Source: Romboutsia faecis (GTDB lineage: Bacteria; Bacillota; Clostridia; Peptostreptococcales; Peptostreptococcaceae). Taken from it: a DNA stretch of 64,000 nucleotides. The translations under genes and the position numbers were made by a program. Below are positions 39,086 through 47,927 of the stretch, in pieces. The notes under the pieces were generated by a model. That model worked only from the letters and a program-made list of their open reading frames with translations. It had not been told where the DNA came from and searched no databases. Where the stretch lies: positions 168,001 through 232,000 of the forward strand of contig NZ_JACRWE010000005.1 of NCBI RefSeq assembly GCF_014323405.1. The letters run 5' to 3'. Within the stretch, counting starts at the first letter, position 1. Each line of letters starts with the position of its first letter.

Positions 39086-40870
39086 GTGGAGACTTTAAAT
39101 GGATTAAAGAGAACTCACTATTGTGGTGACTTAAGAGCTACAAACATAGATGAAGAAGTTGTACTTATGGGATGGGTACAAAAGAAAAGAAACTTAGGTG
39201 GATTAGTATTCGTAGATCTAAGAGATAGAAGTGGATTATGTCAAATAATATTTGATACTGATGTAGATGCTGAAGCATTCGCAAAAGCAGAAAAATTAGG
39301 TTCTGAATATGTAATAGCTGTAACTGGTAAAGTAAGTGAAAGATCTTCTAAGAACCCTAACTTACCGACTGGTGATATAGAAATAGTTGCAACAAGCTTA
39401 AAAGTATTAAATAAATCAGAAACTCCTCCTATCTATATAAAAGATGACGACAATGTTTCTGAAGAATTAAAATTAAAATATAGATACTTAGATTTAAGAA
39501 AGCCATCTATGCAACAAAAGTTAATGACAAGAAGTAGAATAGCTAACATAGTAAGAAACTACTTAAGTTCAAATAACTTCTTTGAAATAGAAACTCCTTT
39601 CTTAATAAAACCAACTCCAGAAGGAGCTAGAGATTACTTAGTACCAAGTAGAGTTAACCCTGGTAAATTCTATGCGTTACCACAATCTCCACAATTATTT
39701 AAACAATTATTAATGGTAAGTGGAATGGATAGATACTTCCAAATAGTTAAGTGTTTCAGAGATGAAGACTTAAGAGCTGATAGACAACCTGAGTTCACTC
39801 AAATAGACTGTGAAATGTCATTTGTTGAGCAATCAGATGTTATGGAAATAATGGAAAAGATGGTTCAAGTACTATTCAAAGAAATATTAAACGTAGATGT
39901 AGAGCTACCACTTCCAGTTATGACTTATGCAGAGGCTATGGAAAGATATGGTTCTGATAAGCCAGATACTAGATTTGGATATGAGTTAACTAATATATCT
40001 GACATAGTAAAAGATTGTGGATTTGGAGTATTTGCTAATGCTACAAAGCCTGGTTTTAGTGTTAGAGGTATAAATGTTGAAGGTAAAGCTGAAGAATTTA
40101 CTAAAAAGCAAATAGGTAAATTAGAAGATCATGCTAAAACTTATAAGGCTAAAGGTCTTGCTTGGATGAAAGTTGGCGCTAATAAAGAAGTAACTTCTCC
40201 AATAGCTAAGTTCTTCTCAGAAGAAGAATTAACAAATATATTAGATAGAATGAATGCTAAAGAAGGAGACTTATTACTATTTGTAGCTGATAAAGATACA
40301 GTAGTATTTGATGCTCTAGGTCAAGTTAGACTAGAAGTTGCTAGAAGATTAGACCTATTAGATAATAGCGTTTATAAAATGTTATGGGTAACAGAGTTCC
40401 CATTATTCGAAGAAGATGAAGAAACAGGAAGATTTATAGCTAAACACCATCCATTCACATCACCAATGGATGAAGATATAGATAAACTTGACGGAGATGA
40501 TAAAGCTTCTTTAAGAGCTAAAGCTTACGATATAGTAATCAATGGTTACGAAGTAGGTGGAGGAAGTGTTAGAATATTCAATTCTGATGTTCAAAAGAAA
40601 ATGTTCGCTGCACTTGGAATGGATGAAGAAGAATCTCAAGAGAAGTTTGGATTCTTATTAGATGCATTCAAGTACGGAACTCCTCCTCATGCAGGTATAG
40701 CTTTCGGTCTTGATAGACTTACAATGATACTTACTGGAACTACTAACATCAAAGATGTTATAGCATTCCCTAAAAATCAAAGTGCTGTTTGTCCAATGAC
40801 AAATGCTCCAGCTGTTGCTGATACAGCTCAACTAGAAGAATTAAATATAGAAGTTAATATAGAAGAGTAG
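39086..40870 (+). CDS. aspS: Aspartyl-tRNA synthetase
   Basis: AspS charges tRNA-Asp. The 594-residue bacterial-type protein has the OB anticodon domain (VVLMGWVQKKRNLGGLVFVDLRDRSG) and motif 2 FRDEDLRADRQPEFTQID. A GAD insertion domain follows (about 290-420), then motif 3 GIAFGLDRL. The start is GTG with AAAGGAGG 7 bases ahead. Whether it is discriminating cannot be judged here. It follows hisS as in most Firmicutes, but with a 201-base gap. Confidence 0.97.
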   Translation: METLNGLKRTHYCGDLRATNIDEEVVLMGWVQKKRNLGGLVFVDLRDRSGLCQIIFDTDVDAEAFAKAEKLGSEYVIAVTGKVSERSSKNPNLPTGDIEIVATSLKVLNKSETPPIYIKDDDNVSEELKLKYRYLDLRKPSMQQKLMTRSRIANIVRNYLSSNNFFEIETPFLIKPTPEGARDYLVPSRVNPGKFYALPQSPQLFKQLLMVSGMDRYFQIVKCFRDEDLRADRQPEFTQIDCEMSFVEQSDVMEIMEKMVQVLFKEILNVDVELPLPVMTYAEAMERYGSDKPDTRFGYELTNISDIVKDCGFGVFANATKPGFSVRGINVEGKAEEFTKKQIGKLEDHAKTYKAKGLAWMKVGANKEVTSPIAKFFSEEELTNILDRMNAKEGDLLLFVADKDTVVFDALGQVRLEVARRLDLLDNSVYKMLWVTEFPLFEEDEETGRFIAKHHPFTSPMDEDIDKLDGDDKASLRAKAYDIVINGYEVGGGSVRIFNSDVQKKMFAALGMDEEESQEKFGFLLDAFKYGTPPHAGIAFGLDRLTMILTGTTNIKDVIAFPKNQSAVCPMTNAPAVADTAQLEELNIEVNIEE

Positions 40871-40871
40871 T

Positions 40872-40954
40872 AAAAAAGTGCTTAGATAAAAGTTCTGGAT
40901 ATTCGAACACCTTCGCTTGGCGTATCTGGTTAACTTTTATTAAGGCACTTTTTT
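40872..40954 (+). terminator. Compound terminator after aspS
   Basis: AAAAAAGTGCTT and AAGGCACTTTTTT form the base. AAAAGTT/AACTTTT and GATA-type segments extend the stem to a GC-richer tip near 40910, and a T-run closes it. Confidence 0.85.
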
Positions 40955-41020
40955 AGTTTTAGAAGTGAAGTTTAATGATATTAACTAATAGTTATTAAGT
41001 ACTATGAATAATAAAAGAAA

Positions 41021-41068
41021 ATACTATATATAGTATTTAGTAAGAAGATAAACAACAATATATTGCGT
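41021..41068 (+). promoter_or_regulatory. Paired NrdR boxes upstream of nrdEF
   Basis: Two palindromes, ATACTATATATAGTAT (41021-41036) and AACAATATATTGCG (about 41054-41067), have centres 32 bases apart, three helical turns. Sequence and spacing fit the tandem operators of NrdR, the dATP/ATP-sensing repressor of ribonucleotide-reductase genes. The gap around them (40955-41288) has no gene. Confidence 0.7.
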
Positions 41069-41137
41069 AATATATCATTTTTAATAAAAAAATTTAAAAG
41101 TTTTTTTATTAACAAATTAGTATTTGCAAGGGGTACA

Positions 41138-41166
41138 AGTCACCATAGAAATGGGGGCTTTTTTTT
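41138..41166 (+). terminator. Terminator-like hairpin in the nrdEF leader
   Basis: AGTCACCAT pairs with ATGGGGGCT (one mismatch, one G-U) around AGAA, then eight T, about 120 bases before nrdE. It may be an attenuator of the operon. Confidence 0.5.
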
Positions 41167-41288
41167 GTGCGTAAAATTAGATTTTTTCTTTTATTTTGGG
41201 GTAATAAATTGAAGTAATAAAAAATGATTTTAATAAGTTTTAAATGGATTTGATTATAATCAATTAAATAAAGGTGGGATACATAGAC

Positions 41289-43391
41289 ATGAATTGGATA
41301 GAACTTAATAATCAGGTTATTGTTAGAGATAATTATGGAAAATATCAATTAGATAAAGATAAAGAAGCTTTAGAAGCATACCTTGAATATTCTATTAAGA
41401 AAAGAATGAAGGCATTTAGTACGATTAAGGAAAAAATAGATTATTTAGTAAAAAATAATTATTATTCAGAAGAAGTAATAAAACAGTACAGTGATGTTTA
41501 TATAGAAAAACTTTATAGATTTATAAAGAGTCAAGACTTTAAATTTCAGTCTTATATGAGTGCTAGCAAGTTCTTTGAAAATTATGCGTTAAAAAGCAAT
41601 GATGGAAAAGAAATATTAGAAAGCTATGAGGATAAGATATTAATTGTATCTTTAGCACTTTCTAATGGCGATGAAGACTTTGCTATGAACCTTGCTGAAA
41701 AGTTAATAAAGCAAGAATTTCAACCAGCAACACCAACATTTTTAAATGCTGGAAGGGCTAGAGCTGGTGAGATGGTAAGTTGTTTTTTAATTTCTATTGA
41801 AGATAGTTGTGAGGGGATTTCTTATGCAGTTGCTTCAGCTAATCACTTATCTAAAATTGGTGGAGGAGTTGCATTAAATTTAAGTAGACTAAGAGCTAGT
41901 GGTGAAGCTATAAAAGACATAGAAGGAGCAGCTGGAGGTGTTGTGGGAGTTGCTAAGATGTTAGAACAATCATTTAGCTACTTTAATCAAATGGGTGCTA
42001 GACAAGGTGCAGGTGCTGTATACTTAAATGTTCTTCATCCTGATTTTGAACTTTTAATGGATACTAAGAAGATAAATGCAGATGAAAAAATAAGACTTAC
42101 TAATTTATCAATAGGAGCAATTATACCTGATAAGTTTATGGAATTGGCAGAGAAAAATGAAGTAGCTTATGCATTTTATCCTAATTCGGTTTATAAAAAG
42201 TATGGTGTTCATCTTGATGATATAGATATGAACGAATGGTATGACAAATTAGCTAATGACGAAGATATAAAGAAGAAAGAAATAAATCCAAGACAATATC
42301 TAACTAGAATAGCACAAACTCAACAAGAAAGTGGTTATCCTTATGTTATGTTTATTGATACTGCAAATAAAGAACATGTTCTAAAGGACAAGGGTATTAT
42401 AAAGATGTCTAATTTATGTTGCGAAATATTCCAATATCAAACTCCATCAGATATACAAGGATATGGAAACAATAATAATTGGGGACAAGATATAAGTTGT
42501 AATTTAGGGTCTTTAAATATTGCTAATGTAATGAAAAATAAAGATATAGAAAATGTAGTAGATGTTGCTATAAGAAGTTTAAGTATAGTTTCAGACAAAA
42601 CAAATATTAAAGAGGTTCCAACTGTGGCTAATGGGAATAATGCATCTCATGCAGTGGGATTAGGAGCTATGAATTTACATGGATATCTTATGAAAGAAAA
42701 TATTATTTATACATCAGAAGAAGCAATAGATTTTGCTAATGTTTTCTTTGCAGCAATAAGATATTATGCAATAAAATCATCTATGAATTTAAGTATAGAA
42801 AAAGGTAAAACCTTCGAAGGTTTTGAAATGTCTGAATATGCAAAAGGAAGAAATAGTGATGTTTTAGGTAAGTATTATGAAGAAGAATTTTTACCTAAGA
42901 GTGATAAGGTGAAAAAACTATTTGAGGGAATTTATATTCCTACAAAGGATGATTGGACAAACTTGTTAGATGAAGTTAAAGAAAAGGGTCTATATAATGC
43001 ATACTTAATGGCTATTGCACCAACTCAAAGTATAAGTTATGTTCAGAATTCAACGTCTAGTATAATGCCAATTACAGAACCTATTGAAATTAGGACTTAT
43101 GGAGATTCAACTACTATATACCCAATGCCATTCTTAACTAATGAAAATTTACTATGGTATCAATCTGCATATAGAATAGATATGTTTAAAGTTATTGATA
43201 TGGTAGCAACTGTACAAAATCATGTGGACCAAGGAATATCAACTACGCTATTTGTAACAGATGATAAGACGACTAGGGATATAGCTAGATACTATATTTA
43301 TGCATATAAAAAAGGACTGAAAAGTTTATACTACACAAGAACTAAGATGATAAGAGAAACAGACAATGAATGCTTATCATGTTCAGTATAA
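41289..43391 (+). CDS. nrdE: Ribonucleoside-diphosphate reductase, class Ib-type alpha subunit
   Basis: NrdE reduces ribonucleotides using the radical made in the beta subunit. The ~700-residue chain lacks an N-terminal ATP cone. It has the active-site regions SCFLISIEDSCEG and NLCCEIFQ, the tyrosine relay YYTRT near the end, and the C-terminal redox pair CLSCSV. ATG 41289 is preferred; GTG 41274 overlaps the AAAGGTGG ribosome site. NrdR boxes upstream and nrdF downstream support the call. No nrdI or nrdH is adjacent. Confidence 0.94.
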   Translation: MNWIELNNQVIVRDNYGKYQLDKDKEALEAYLEYSIKKRMKAFSTIKEKIDYLVKNNYYSEEVIKQYSDVYIEKLYRFIKSQDFKFQSYMSASKFFENYALKSNDGKEILESYEDKILIVSLALSNGDEDFAMNLAEKLIKQEFQPATPTFLNAGRARAGEMVSCFLISIEDSCEGISYAVASANHLSKIGGGVALNLSRLRASGEAIKDIEGAAGGVVGVAKMLEQSFSYFNQMGARQGAGAVYLNVLHPDFELLMDTKKINADEKIRLTNLSIGAIIPDKFMELAEKNEVAYAFYPNSVYKKYGVHLDDIDMNEWYDKLANDEDIKKKEINPRQYLTRIAQTQQESGYPYVMFIDTANKEHVLKDKGIIKMSNLCCEIFQYQTPSDIQGYGNNNNWGQDISCNLGSLNIANVMKNKDIENVVDVAIRSLSIVSDKTNIKEVPTVANGNNASHAVGLGAMNLHGYLMKENIIYTSEEAIDFANVFFAAIRYYAIKSSMNLSIEKGKTFEGFEMSEYAKGRNSDVLGKYYEEEFLPKSDKVKKLFEGIYIPTKDDWTNLLDEVKEKGLYNAYLMAIAPTQSISYVQNSTSSIMPITEPIEIRTYGDSTTIYPMPFLTNENLLWYQSAYRIDMFKVIDMVATVQNHVDQGISTTLFVTDDKTTRDIARYYIYAYKKGLKSLYYTRTKMIRETDNECLSCSV

Positions 43392-43451
43392 GATAAAAAT
43401 AAATGTAATTAAGAGTTTAAATACGCAATTAATTATGAAGGGATGATAGTT

Positions 43452-44414
43452 ATGACATTTGTACACAAAGCAGTAAACTGGAATGTAGAAGATGATGATT
43501 TTACACAGACTTTTTGGAATCAAAATGTTAAGCAATTTTGGTTACCTGAAGAAATATCTATATCAAAAGATTTAAAATGTTGGTCTGAATTAGATGAAAA
43601 TCAAAAAAAGTTATATAAAAGAGTTTTAGCAGGATTAACTTTATTAGATACAAAGCAAGGTAATAACGGTATTCCGTCTATGATGAGTTTGACGGATAAC
43701 TTACAAAGAAAAGCTGTACTATCTTTTATGGGAACTATGGAGGAAATTCATGCCAAAAGCTACTCATCAATATTTACAACATTACTTTCAAAGGTTGAAA
43801 TAGAAGAGCTTTTTACGTGGATAGAGACAGAGCCAACATTACAAAGAAAAGCAGAGTTGATATTAAAACAATATGAGAATACCAATGATAAAAAAAGTCT
43901 ATATTTATCAATGGTTACAAGTGTATTCCTTGAAAGCTTTTTATTTTATAGCGGATTTTTCTATCCTTTATATCTAGCAGGACAAGGTAAGATGGTAGCA
44001 AGTGGAGAGATTATATCTTTAATTTTAAGAGATGAGTCTTTACATGGAAAATATATTGGATTATTAGCACAAGAGATATTCAATGAATTTTCAAATTCAG
44101 ATAAGCTATTACTTACTAAAAGATTATATGTTATTTTAAATGACCTTATGGAAAATGAGATAGATTACACAAGATTAATTTATAAAGAAAGTAAATTAGA
44201 AGAAGAAGTTATTAACTTCTTAAAATATAATGCAAATCAAGCTCTAGAAAATCTAGGTTTTGATAAATTCTATGATGTAGATCCTGTTAATCCTATAGTT
44301 TTAAATGGATTAAGTGTTGAAACTAAAACGCATGATTTCTTTTCTACTAAGGGGAATGGATATCAAAAAGGAGTCTATGAAGAACTAGAAGATAGTGACT
44401 TTATATTTAATTAG
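43452..44414 (+). CDS. nrdF: Ribonucleoside-diphosphate reductase, class Ib-type beta subunit
   Basis: The 320-residue radical-generating subunit carries metal ligands Asp in LLDTKQ, Glu and His in EEIHAKSY, Glu in FLESF, and Glu/His in RDESLHG. The tyrosine of HAKSY at His+4 fits the radical tyrosine, so it is a tyrosyl-radical type. The frame opens at 43443, but ATG 43452 has GAAGGG 9-10 bases ahead. NrdI, needed for manganese activation in class Ib, must be encoded elsewhere. Confidence 0.94.
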   Translation: MTFVHKAVNWNVEDDDFTQTFWNQNVKQFWLPEEISISKDLKCWSELDENQKKLYKRVLAGLTLLDTKQGNNGIPSMMSLTDNLQRKAVLSFMGTMEEIHAKSYSSIFTTLLSKVEIEELFTWIETEPTLQRKAELILKQYENTNDKKSLYLSMVTSVFLESFLFYSGFFYPLYLAGQGKMVASGEIISLILRDESLHGKYIGLLAQEIFNEFSNSDKLLLTKRLYVILNDLMENEIDYTRLIYKESKLEEEVINFLKYNANQALENLGFDKFYDVDPVNPIVLNGLSVETKTHDFFSTKGNGYQKGVYEELEDSDFIFN

Positions 44415-44418
44415 CAAA

Positions 44419-44465
44419 GTAGGGTATGTTTAGAATATGGTTATTTTAAGCATACCTTATTTTTA
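44419..44465 (+). terminator. Terminator after nrdF
   Basis: AGGGTATGTTTA pairs with TAAGCATACCTTA (with G-U), then TTTTT. Confidence 0.75.
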
Positions 44466-44580
44466 GATAATAATAGATTAAATTAACGATATAAAATAAT
44501 AACTTGAATATGTTATGTGAAATGATGTAAATTATATATAAAGAAAATTATATACAGGATGATATTATAAAGGAGATTTT

Positions 44581-45294
44581 ATGGAGTTACATATTGGGGT
44601 TTGCGATGATATTTCACTACAAAGAAGAATTCTCATAGAATTTGTGACGAAATACTTAGATGAAAGAGGAATATCATTTAAAATATATGAATTTTCATCT
44701 GGAGAAGATTTAGTTTCAAATTATCCAGAACAACTAGATATTTTATTTTTAGATGTACTAATGAATGATATGACAGGAATGGATACATCAAGGAAAATAA
44801 GAGAATTTGATAGTAAAGTGGAAATATTATTTGTTACTTCTTCTAATGGTTATGTACATGAAGGATATGAAGTAAGAGCATATCGATATTTAATGAAACC
44901 TATATCTTATGAGATTATAGAAAAGCATTTAAGTGAATGTATTGATAACTTTTTAAGTAAAAATAATAGTAACATAATTCTTAATACTAAAAATACTTTA
45001 ATTAAGATTAATTTAGATTCAGTAATATATATTGAAACAGACAGAAGAGATTTAATTATTCATGAAGAAGATAAATCTTATAGAGTTAAGATGTCTATGA
45101 AAAATATGGAAATGGTTTTACAAGGAAAGGGATTTTATAGATGCCATACTAGTTATATAGTTAACTTAAGAATGGTTGAATCATTAAATAAAAATACTAT
45201 TTATATAAAAGGAAAAGAAATACCTATAAGTAAATATGCTATTAAAAAGTTTAAAGTAGAGCTAATTAATTACTTAGGTGCTATTGTTTGTTAA
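44581..45294 (+). CDS. LytTR-family response regulator (AgrA-type), kinase not adjacent
   Basis: The 237-residue regulator has a receiver domain with Asp9-Asp10, phospho-acceptor Asp58 (LFLDVLM) and Lys106 (LMKPIS), then a LytTR DNA-binding domain (about 135-232, with GFYRCHTSYIVNLRMVE). AgrA-type regulators act on quorum-sensing and membrane-peptide genes. No histidine kinase gene adjoins; an agr locus lies about 5 kb downstream. LytTR-like repeats stand just after this gene. AAAGGAG precedes the ATG. Confidence 0.93.
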   Translation: MELHIGVCDDISLQRRILIEFVTKYLDERGISFKIYEFSSGEDLVSNYPEQLDILFLDVLMNDMTGMDTSRKIREFDSKVEILFVTSSNGYVHEGYEVRAYRYLMKPISYEIIEKHLSECIDNFLSKNNSNIILNTKNTLIKINLDSVIYIETDRRDLIIHEEDKSYRVKMSMKNMEMVLQGKGFYRCHTSYIVNLRMVESLNKNTIYIKGKEIPISKYAIKKFKVELINYLGAIVC

Positions 45295-45322
45295 AAAATA
45301 AAGATAAATATTAAAAAATGAC

Positions 45323-45356
45323 TAAGTTTGCATAGTTAATGACCAGTTTTGCATAA
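45323..45356 (+). promoter_or_regulatory. LytTR-like direct repeats
   Basis: TAAGTTTGC at 45323 (8/9 to the LytTR half-site [TA][AC][CA]GTTN[AG][TG]) and ATAGTTAAT at 45332 (8/9) are followed by CCAGTTTTG at 45343 (7/9). AGTTTGCATA and AGTTTTGCATA are a near-exact repeat 20 bases apart. They lie about 60 bases before the membrane-protein gene. Confidence 0.4.
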
Positions 45357-45417
45357 GATATTGAATGAAATCTGAGATGATGTTAATTTAATATAAAACA
45401 GCTTTTGGGAGGATATA

Positions 45418-46011
45418 ATGGCAAACGTATGGTCTGAAGGAATCACATCTTATTTTTTCAGTGATGAATTAACTAATTATAATAATAAATTTAATGATAT
45501 AAACGTATCTAAAATAAATAAAAATAAAAAAAACTTGATTGGGATATTAATAATTTTAGTATCAGGATCGTTATTAGGTAAAATAATTCATTCTATTGTT
45601 TTTTTAAACTTCTATGTTATTTTGGGAACTTTAACTAATATAACAAGAAAGTGTAAATCTAAATTAGATTATATGAAACCAGCATTTATTTTTCTGGCAA
45701 CTGTTTTATTATCAGAAGTTATAGATATAGAGTTTTATAAAAGCTTAATATTATTTTATACAGGCATTAGTATTGTTGGTATAAATATATTAGAACCTAT
45801 TTATAATAAAAAAATAATAGATGATAATCTTTTAAAAAATAAAAGTAATTTAATTTTAAAGATATTTTCATTAATAGTAGTTATATTAGGAACGGCTTTT
45901 TTATACATGGCTAACTTACTTGAGTATATATTATATGTCAGTAATCCAATATTCAGTATTTATATAATAATGATTATATCTATAATAAAAGAAAATATTA
46001 TATTAGACTAA
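45418..46011 (+). CDS. Polytopic membrane protein of unknown function
   Basis: This 197-residue protein has a soluble N-terminus of about 38 residues and then roughly five membrane segments. Its size and neighbourhood recall AgrB, but the AgrB catalytic His and Cys (GGxHxxxxxxC) are missing, so it is not an AgrB protease. GGGAGG precedes the ATG, and LytTR-like repeats lie upstream, so the neighbouring regulator may control it. I do not recognise a family. Confidence 0.65.
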   Translation: MANVWSEGITSYFFSDELTNYNNKFNDINVSKINKNKKNLIGILIILVSGSLLGKIIHSIVFLNFYVILGTLTNITRKCKSKLDYMKPAFIFLATVLLSEVIDIEFYKSLILFYTGISIVGINILEPIYNKKIIDDNLLKNKSNLILKIFSLIVVILGTAFLYMANLLEYILYVSNPIFSIYIIMIISIIKENIILD

Positions 46012-46012
46012 G

Positions 46013-46036
46013 AGCAGCTACAAGCTGCTTTTTTTG
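46013..46036 (+). terminator. Terminator after the membrane-protein gene
   Basis: AGCAGCT-ACA-AGCTGCT followed by seven T. Confidence 0.85.
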
Positions 46037-46143
46037 CGTACTAAGAAAATACAATATATAAAAACTATGGATAAATAATTAAATTAAATAATATCAATAT
46101 ATTAATAATAAGTATAATATAAATTAATAAAAGTAATATATAT

Positions 46144-46172
46144 TTGACATTTATTTAAATATATATTAATAT
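46144..46172 (+). promoter_or_regulatory. Promoter of the XRE/DEMQE-protein operon
   Basis: Consensus TTGACA, 17 bases, TAATAT stands 18 bases before the regulator gene. The AT-symmetric spacer could be the regulator's own operator. Confidence 0.7.
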
Positions 46173-46189
46173 ACAGCTGAGGTGATAAA

Positions 46190-46387
46190 ATGGCAAAGAA
46201 CCTAAAAATAAAAATAGCAAGAGCAGAAAAAGATATGACACAAAAAGCTTTAGCAGAATCGGTAGGGGTAAGTAGACAAACTATGAATGCCATTGAGAAG
46301 GGAGATTATAACCCTACGATTAAACTATGTGTAGCAATATGCAAGGTACTTGGAAAAACTTTAGATGAATTATTCTGGGAAGAATAA
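46190..46387 (+). CDS. Small XRE-family regulator
   Basis: The 65-residue protein is a bare Cro/C1-type helix-turn-helix (DMTQKALAESVGVSRQTMNAIEKGDYNPT) of the YozG/YgzD kind, ending KTLDELFWEE. Such regulators are usually encoded just before a membrane protein they control; here the partner starts 21 bases downstream. GAGGTG precedes the ATG. Confidence 0.92.
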   Translation: MAKNLKIKIARAEKDMTQKALAESVGVSRQTMNAIEKGDYNPTIKLCVAICKVLGKTLDELFWEE

Positions 46388-46408
46388 AGGACATTTAGGA
46401 GGGTTAAT

Positions 46409-46906
46409 ATGAGGCTTAATATAATTAAAAATAAAGCAATTGATGAAATGCAAGAAAGGTTAATGGGAAGAGCAGGGATAATTTGTGTTGAAATAACAAT
46501 TTTATACTTAATAATAGAATGTATATATAAATATATAACTACTAAAGACATTTTAAATTGTACTTGGGAAATTGGATTAATTTTAATAATTGCTGTTGTC
46601 TTTAGAGTAATTACTAGAAATGATAAAGAAATGAATTTACCAAAATCAATATTAGGTAAAAGATTGCCAACAGAGCAAACTAAAGGTGCAAAGATGAAAA
46701 GGGTTTTTGCTTATTTATGTGATTCGATGATATTTACAACTGTGCAAGTTATTTTTACATACATACTAGATTCAGAAAGTCTAACTTACATTCTTATTGA
46801 AGCAATTATGCTATTTACAATTTCTTTTGTTATAGATTATAAAATGGGCGAAAAAAGATGTAGAAGTTATGAAGAGTGGGAAAGTTATTTAGATGAAGAA
46901 GAATAA
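46409..46906 (+). CDS. Membrane protein with DEMQE motif (DUF6773-like)
   Basis: The 165-residue protein begins with an IDEMQERLMGRAG segment, typical of small Firmicute membrane proteins paired with XRE regulators (DUF6773/DUF2178-type). It has about four membrane segments and a highly charged tail. The role is unknown. GGAGGG precedes the ATG; co-transcription with the regulator is likely. Confidence 0.75.
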   Translation: MRLNIIKNKAIDEMQERLMGRAGIICVEITILYLIIECIYKYITTKDILNCTWEIGLILIIAVVFRVITRNDKEMNLPKSILGKRLPTEQTKGAKMKRVFAYLCDSMIFTTVQVIFTYILDSESLTYILIEAIMLFTISFVIDYKMGEKRCRSYEEWESYLDEEE

Positions 46907-47023
46907 AAATTTTAAGATAAAATTATACATATAATATAAAAATATAAGAGATTATATTGTAAATTAATAATGTAATATGGAGAAAAGTCAATATTAGTAC
47001 ATTTAATAGAAGAAATAGTTAAA

Positions 47024-47130
47024 TTGACAAACATTATTTCTGATGATACCCTCTTACTTGAAAGTAGGATTTTTAAATTAAGCCATGAAAATTTTAGTGT
47101 TAATATTACACTTAAATTTTCATGGTTTTT
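47024..47130 (+). promoter_or_regulatory. Leader with terminator before the methyltransferase gene
   Basis: TTGACA (47024-47029) is followed by a small TACTT/AAGTA hairpin (about 47053-47067). A 20-bp stem then begins GCCATGAAAATTTTAGTGT and ends with the complementary arm at 47103-47126, then GTTTTT. The terminator sits in front of the gene at 47152, not behind one. The -10 is weak. The remainder of the 46907-47151 gap is AT-rich. Confidence 0.55.
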
Positions 47131-47151
47131 AGTATATAAATGGGGGTATTT

Positions 47152-47796
47152 ATGAGAGATTACACAGAATATAGGGGAAGCATTTTTGATAATGAAAAGA
47201 AACTTTGGAATAAAGGATCAACTTCAAATTTAGATTTTAGTTACTTAGATATGGGTGTATATAAAGCTGAAATTATAAAAAATCTTATATTAAAAAATGT
47301 CACAATGAAAAATGAATTAAAGATTTTAAATATAGGGATGCAAAATGTTCTTTTTTCTAAGATTATGGCAGATGAAGGGCATGAAGTTACACTTATAAAA
47401 CCAAATTCTAAGGATATTGATGAGGCTAAAGAAAAACTAAATAATTGTAAGGGTAAAGTTGATTTTAGAATAATGGATAAAAATGCATTGGACTTTGAAG
47501 ATAAAACTTTTGACCTTATTATTTCTAGTAGAATAACCTGGGAACTGCAAAGTCCTGATGCTGCTTTTAGAGAATGGAAGAGAGTTTTAAAAGATGATGG
47601 TACTTTAGTGTATTTTGATTCAAGTTGGGATTTAGATTTATCTGGTGAAGGTAGACCTAGTTTAGATAGAGAAATATTAAAGCGATGCGGATTTTCATAT
47701 ATAGAAGTTGATAAAAATATATATAAGAAGGTGTGGAATGATAAAGAACTAATTCCATTTAAGCCTAAGTCTATATTTATGATAGTTGCAAAATAA
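47152..47796 (+). CDS. Class I SAM-dependent methyltransferase-like protein
   Basis: The 214-residue Rossmann-fold protein resembles UbiE/YcgJ-type methyltransferases: motif I region KILNIGMQNVLFS, acidic TLIKPN strand, FRIMDKNALDFEDKTFDLIISS and WKRVLKDDGTLVYFD. Motif I lacks the usual GxGxG (reads GMQN), so cofactor binding may be altered. ATG 47152 follows GGGGGT; an ATG four codons earlier overlaps it. The substrate is unknown. It precedes the sulfite/nitrite reductase gene by 131 bases. Confidence 0.75.
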   Translation: MRDYTEYRGSIFDNEKKLWNKGSTSNLDFSYLDMGVYKAEIIKNLILKNVTMKNELKILNIGMQNVLFSKIMADEGHEVTLIKPNSKDIDEAKEKLNNCKGKVDFRIMDKNALDFEDKTFDLIISSRITWELQSPDAAFREWKRVLKDDGTLVYFDSSWDLDLSGEGRPSLDREILKRCGFSYIEVDKNIYKKVWNDKELIPFKPKSIFMIVAK

Positions 47797-47927
47797 TAGG
47801 AAAAGTTAATAGTATTCATAAGAATATTCAATGAATAATTGTTACTCTAATAACAATAAAATGGAAAAATATATGATATAATTTATAAAACTATAATAAA
47901 GGAAGACTACAGAAAAAGGAGTATATC

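Noticed and set aside
41109..41348. 79-codon minus-strand frame in the nrdE leader
   Set aside because: Low-complexity Ile/Leu/Asn/Tyr product from AT-rich DNA overlapping the nrdE start; no ribosome site.
45418..46011. A second AgrB
   Set aside because: Size and membrane layout are similar, but the GGxHx6C active site is absent.
47241..47831. 196-codon open frame on the minus strand
   Set aside because: It is antisense to the methyltransferase gene and Ser/Leu-rich, with no ribosome site; a shadow.
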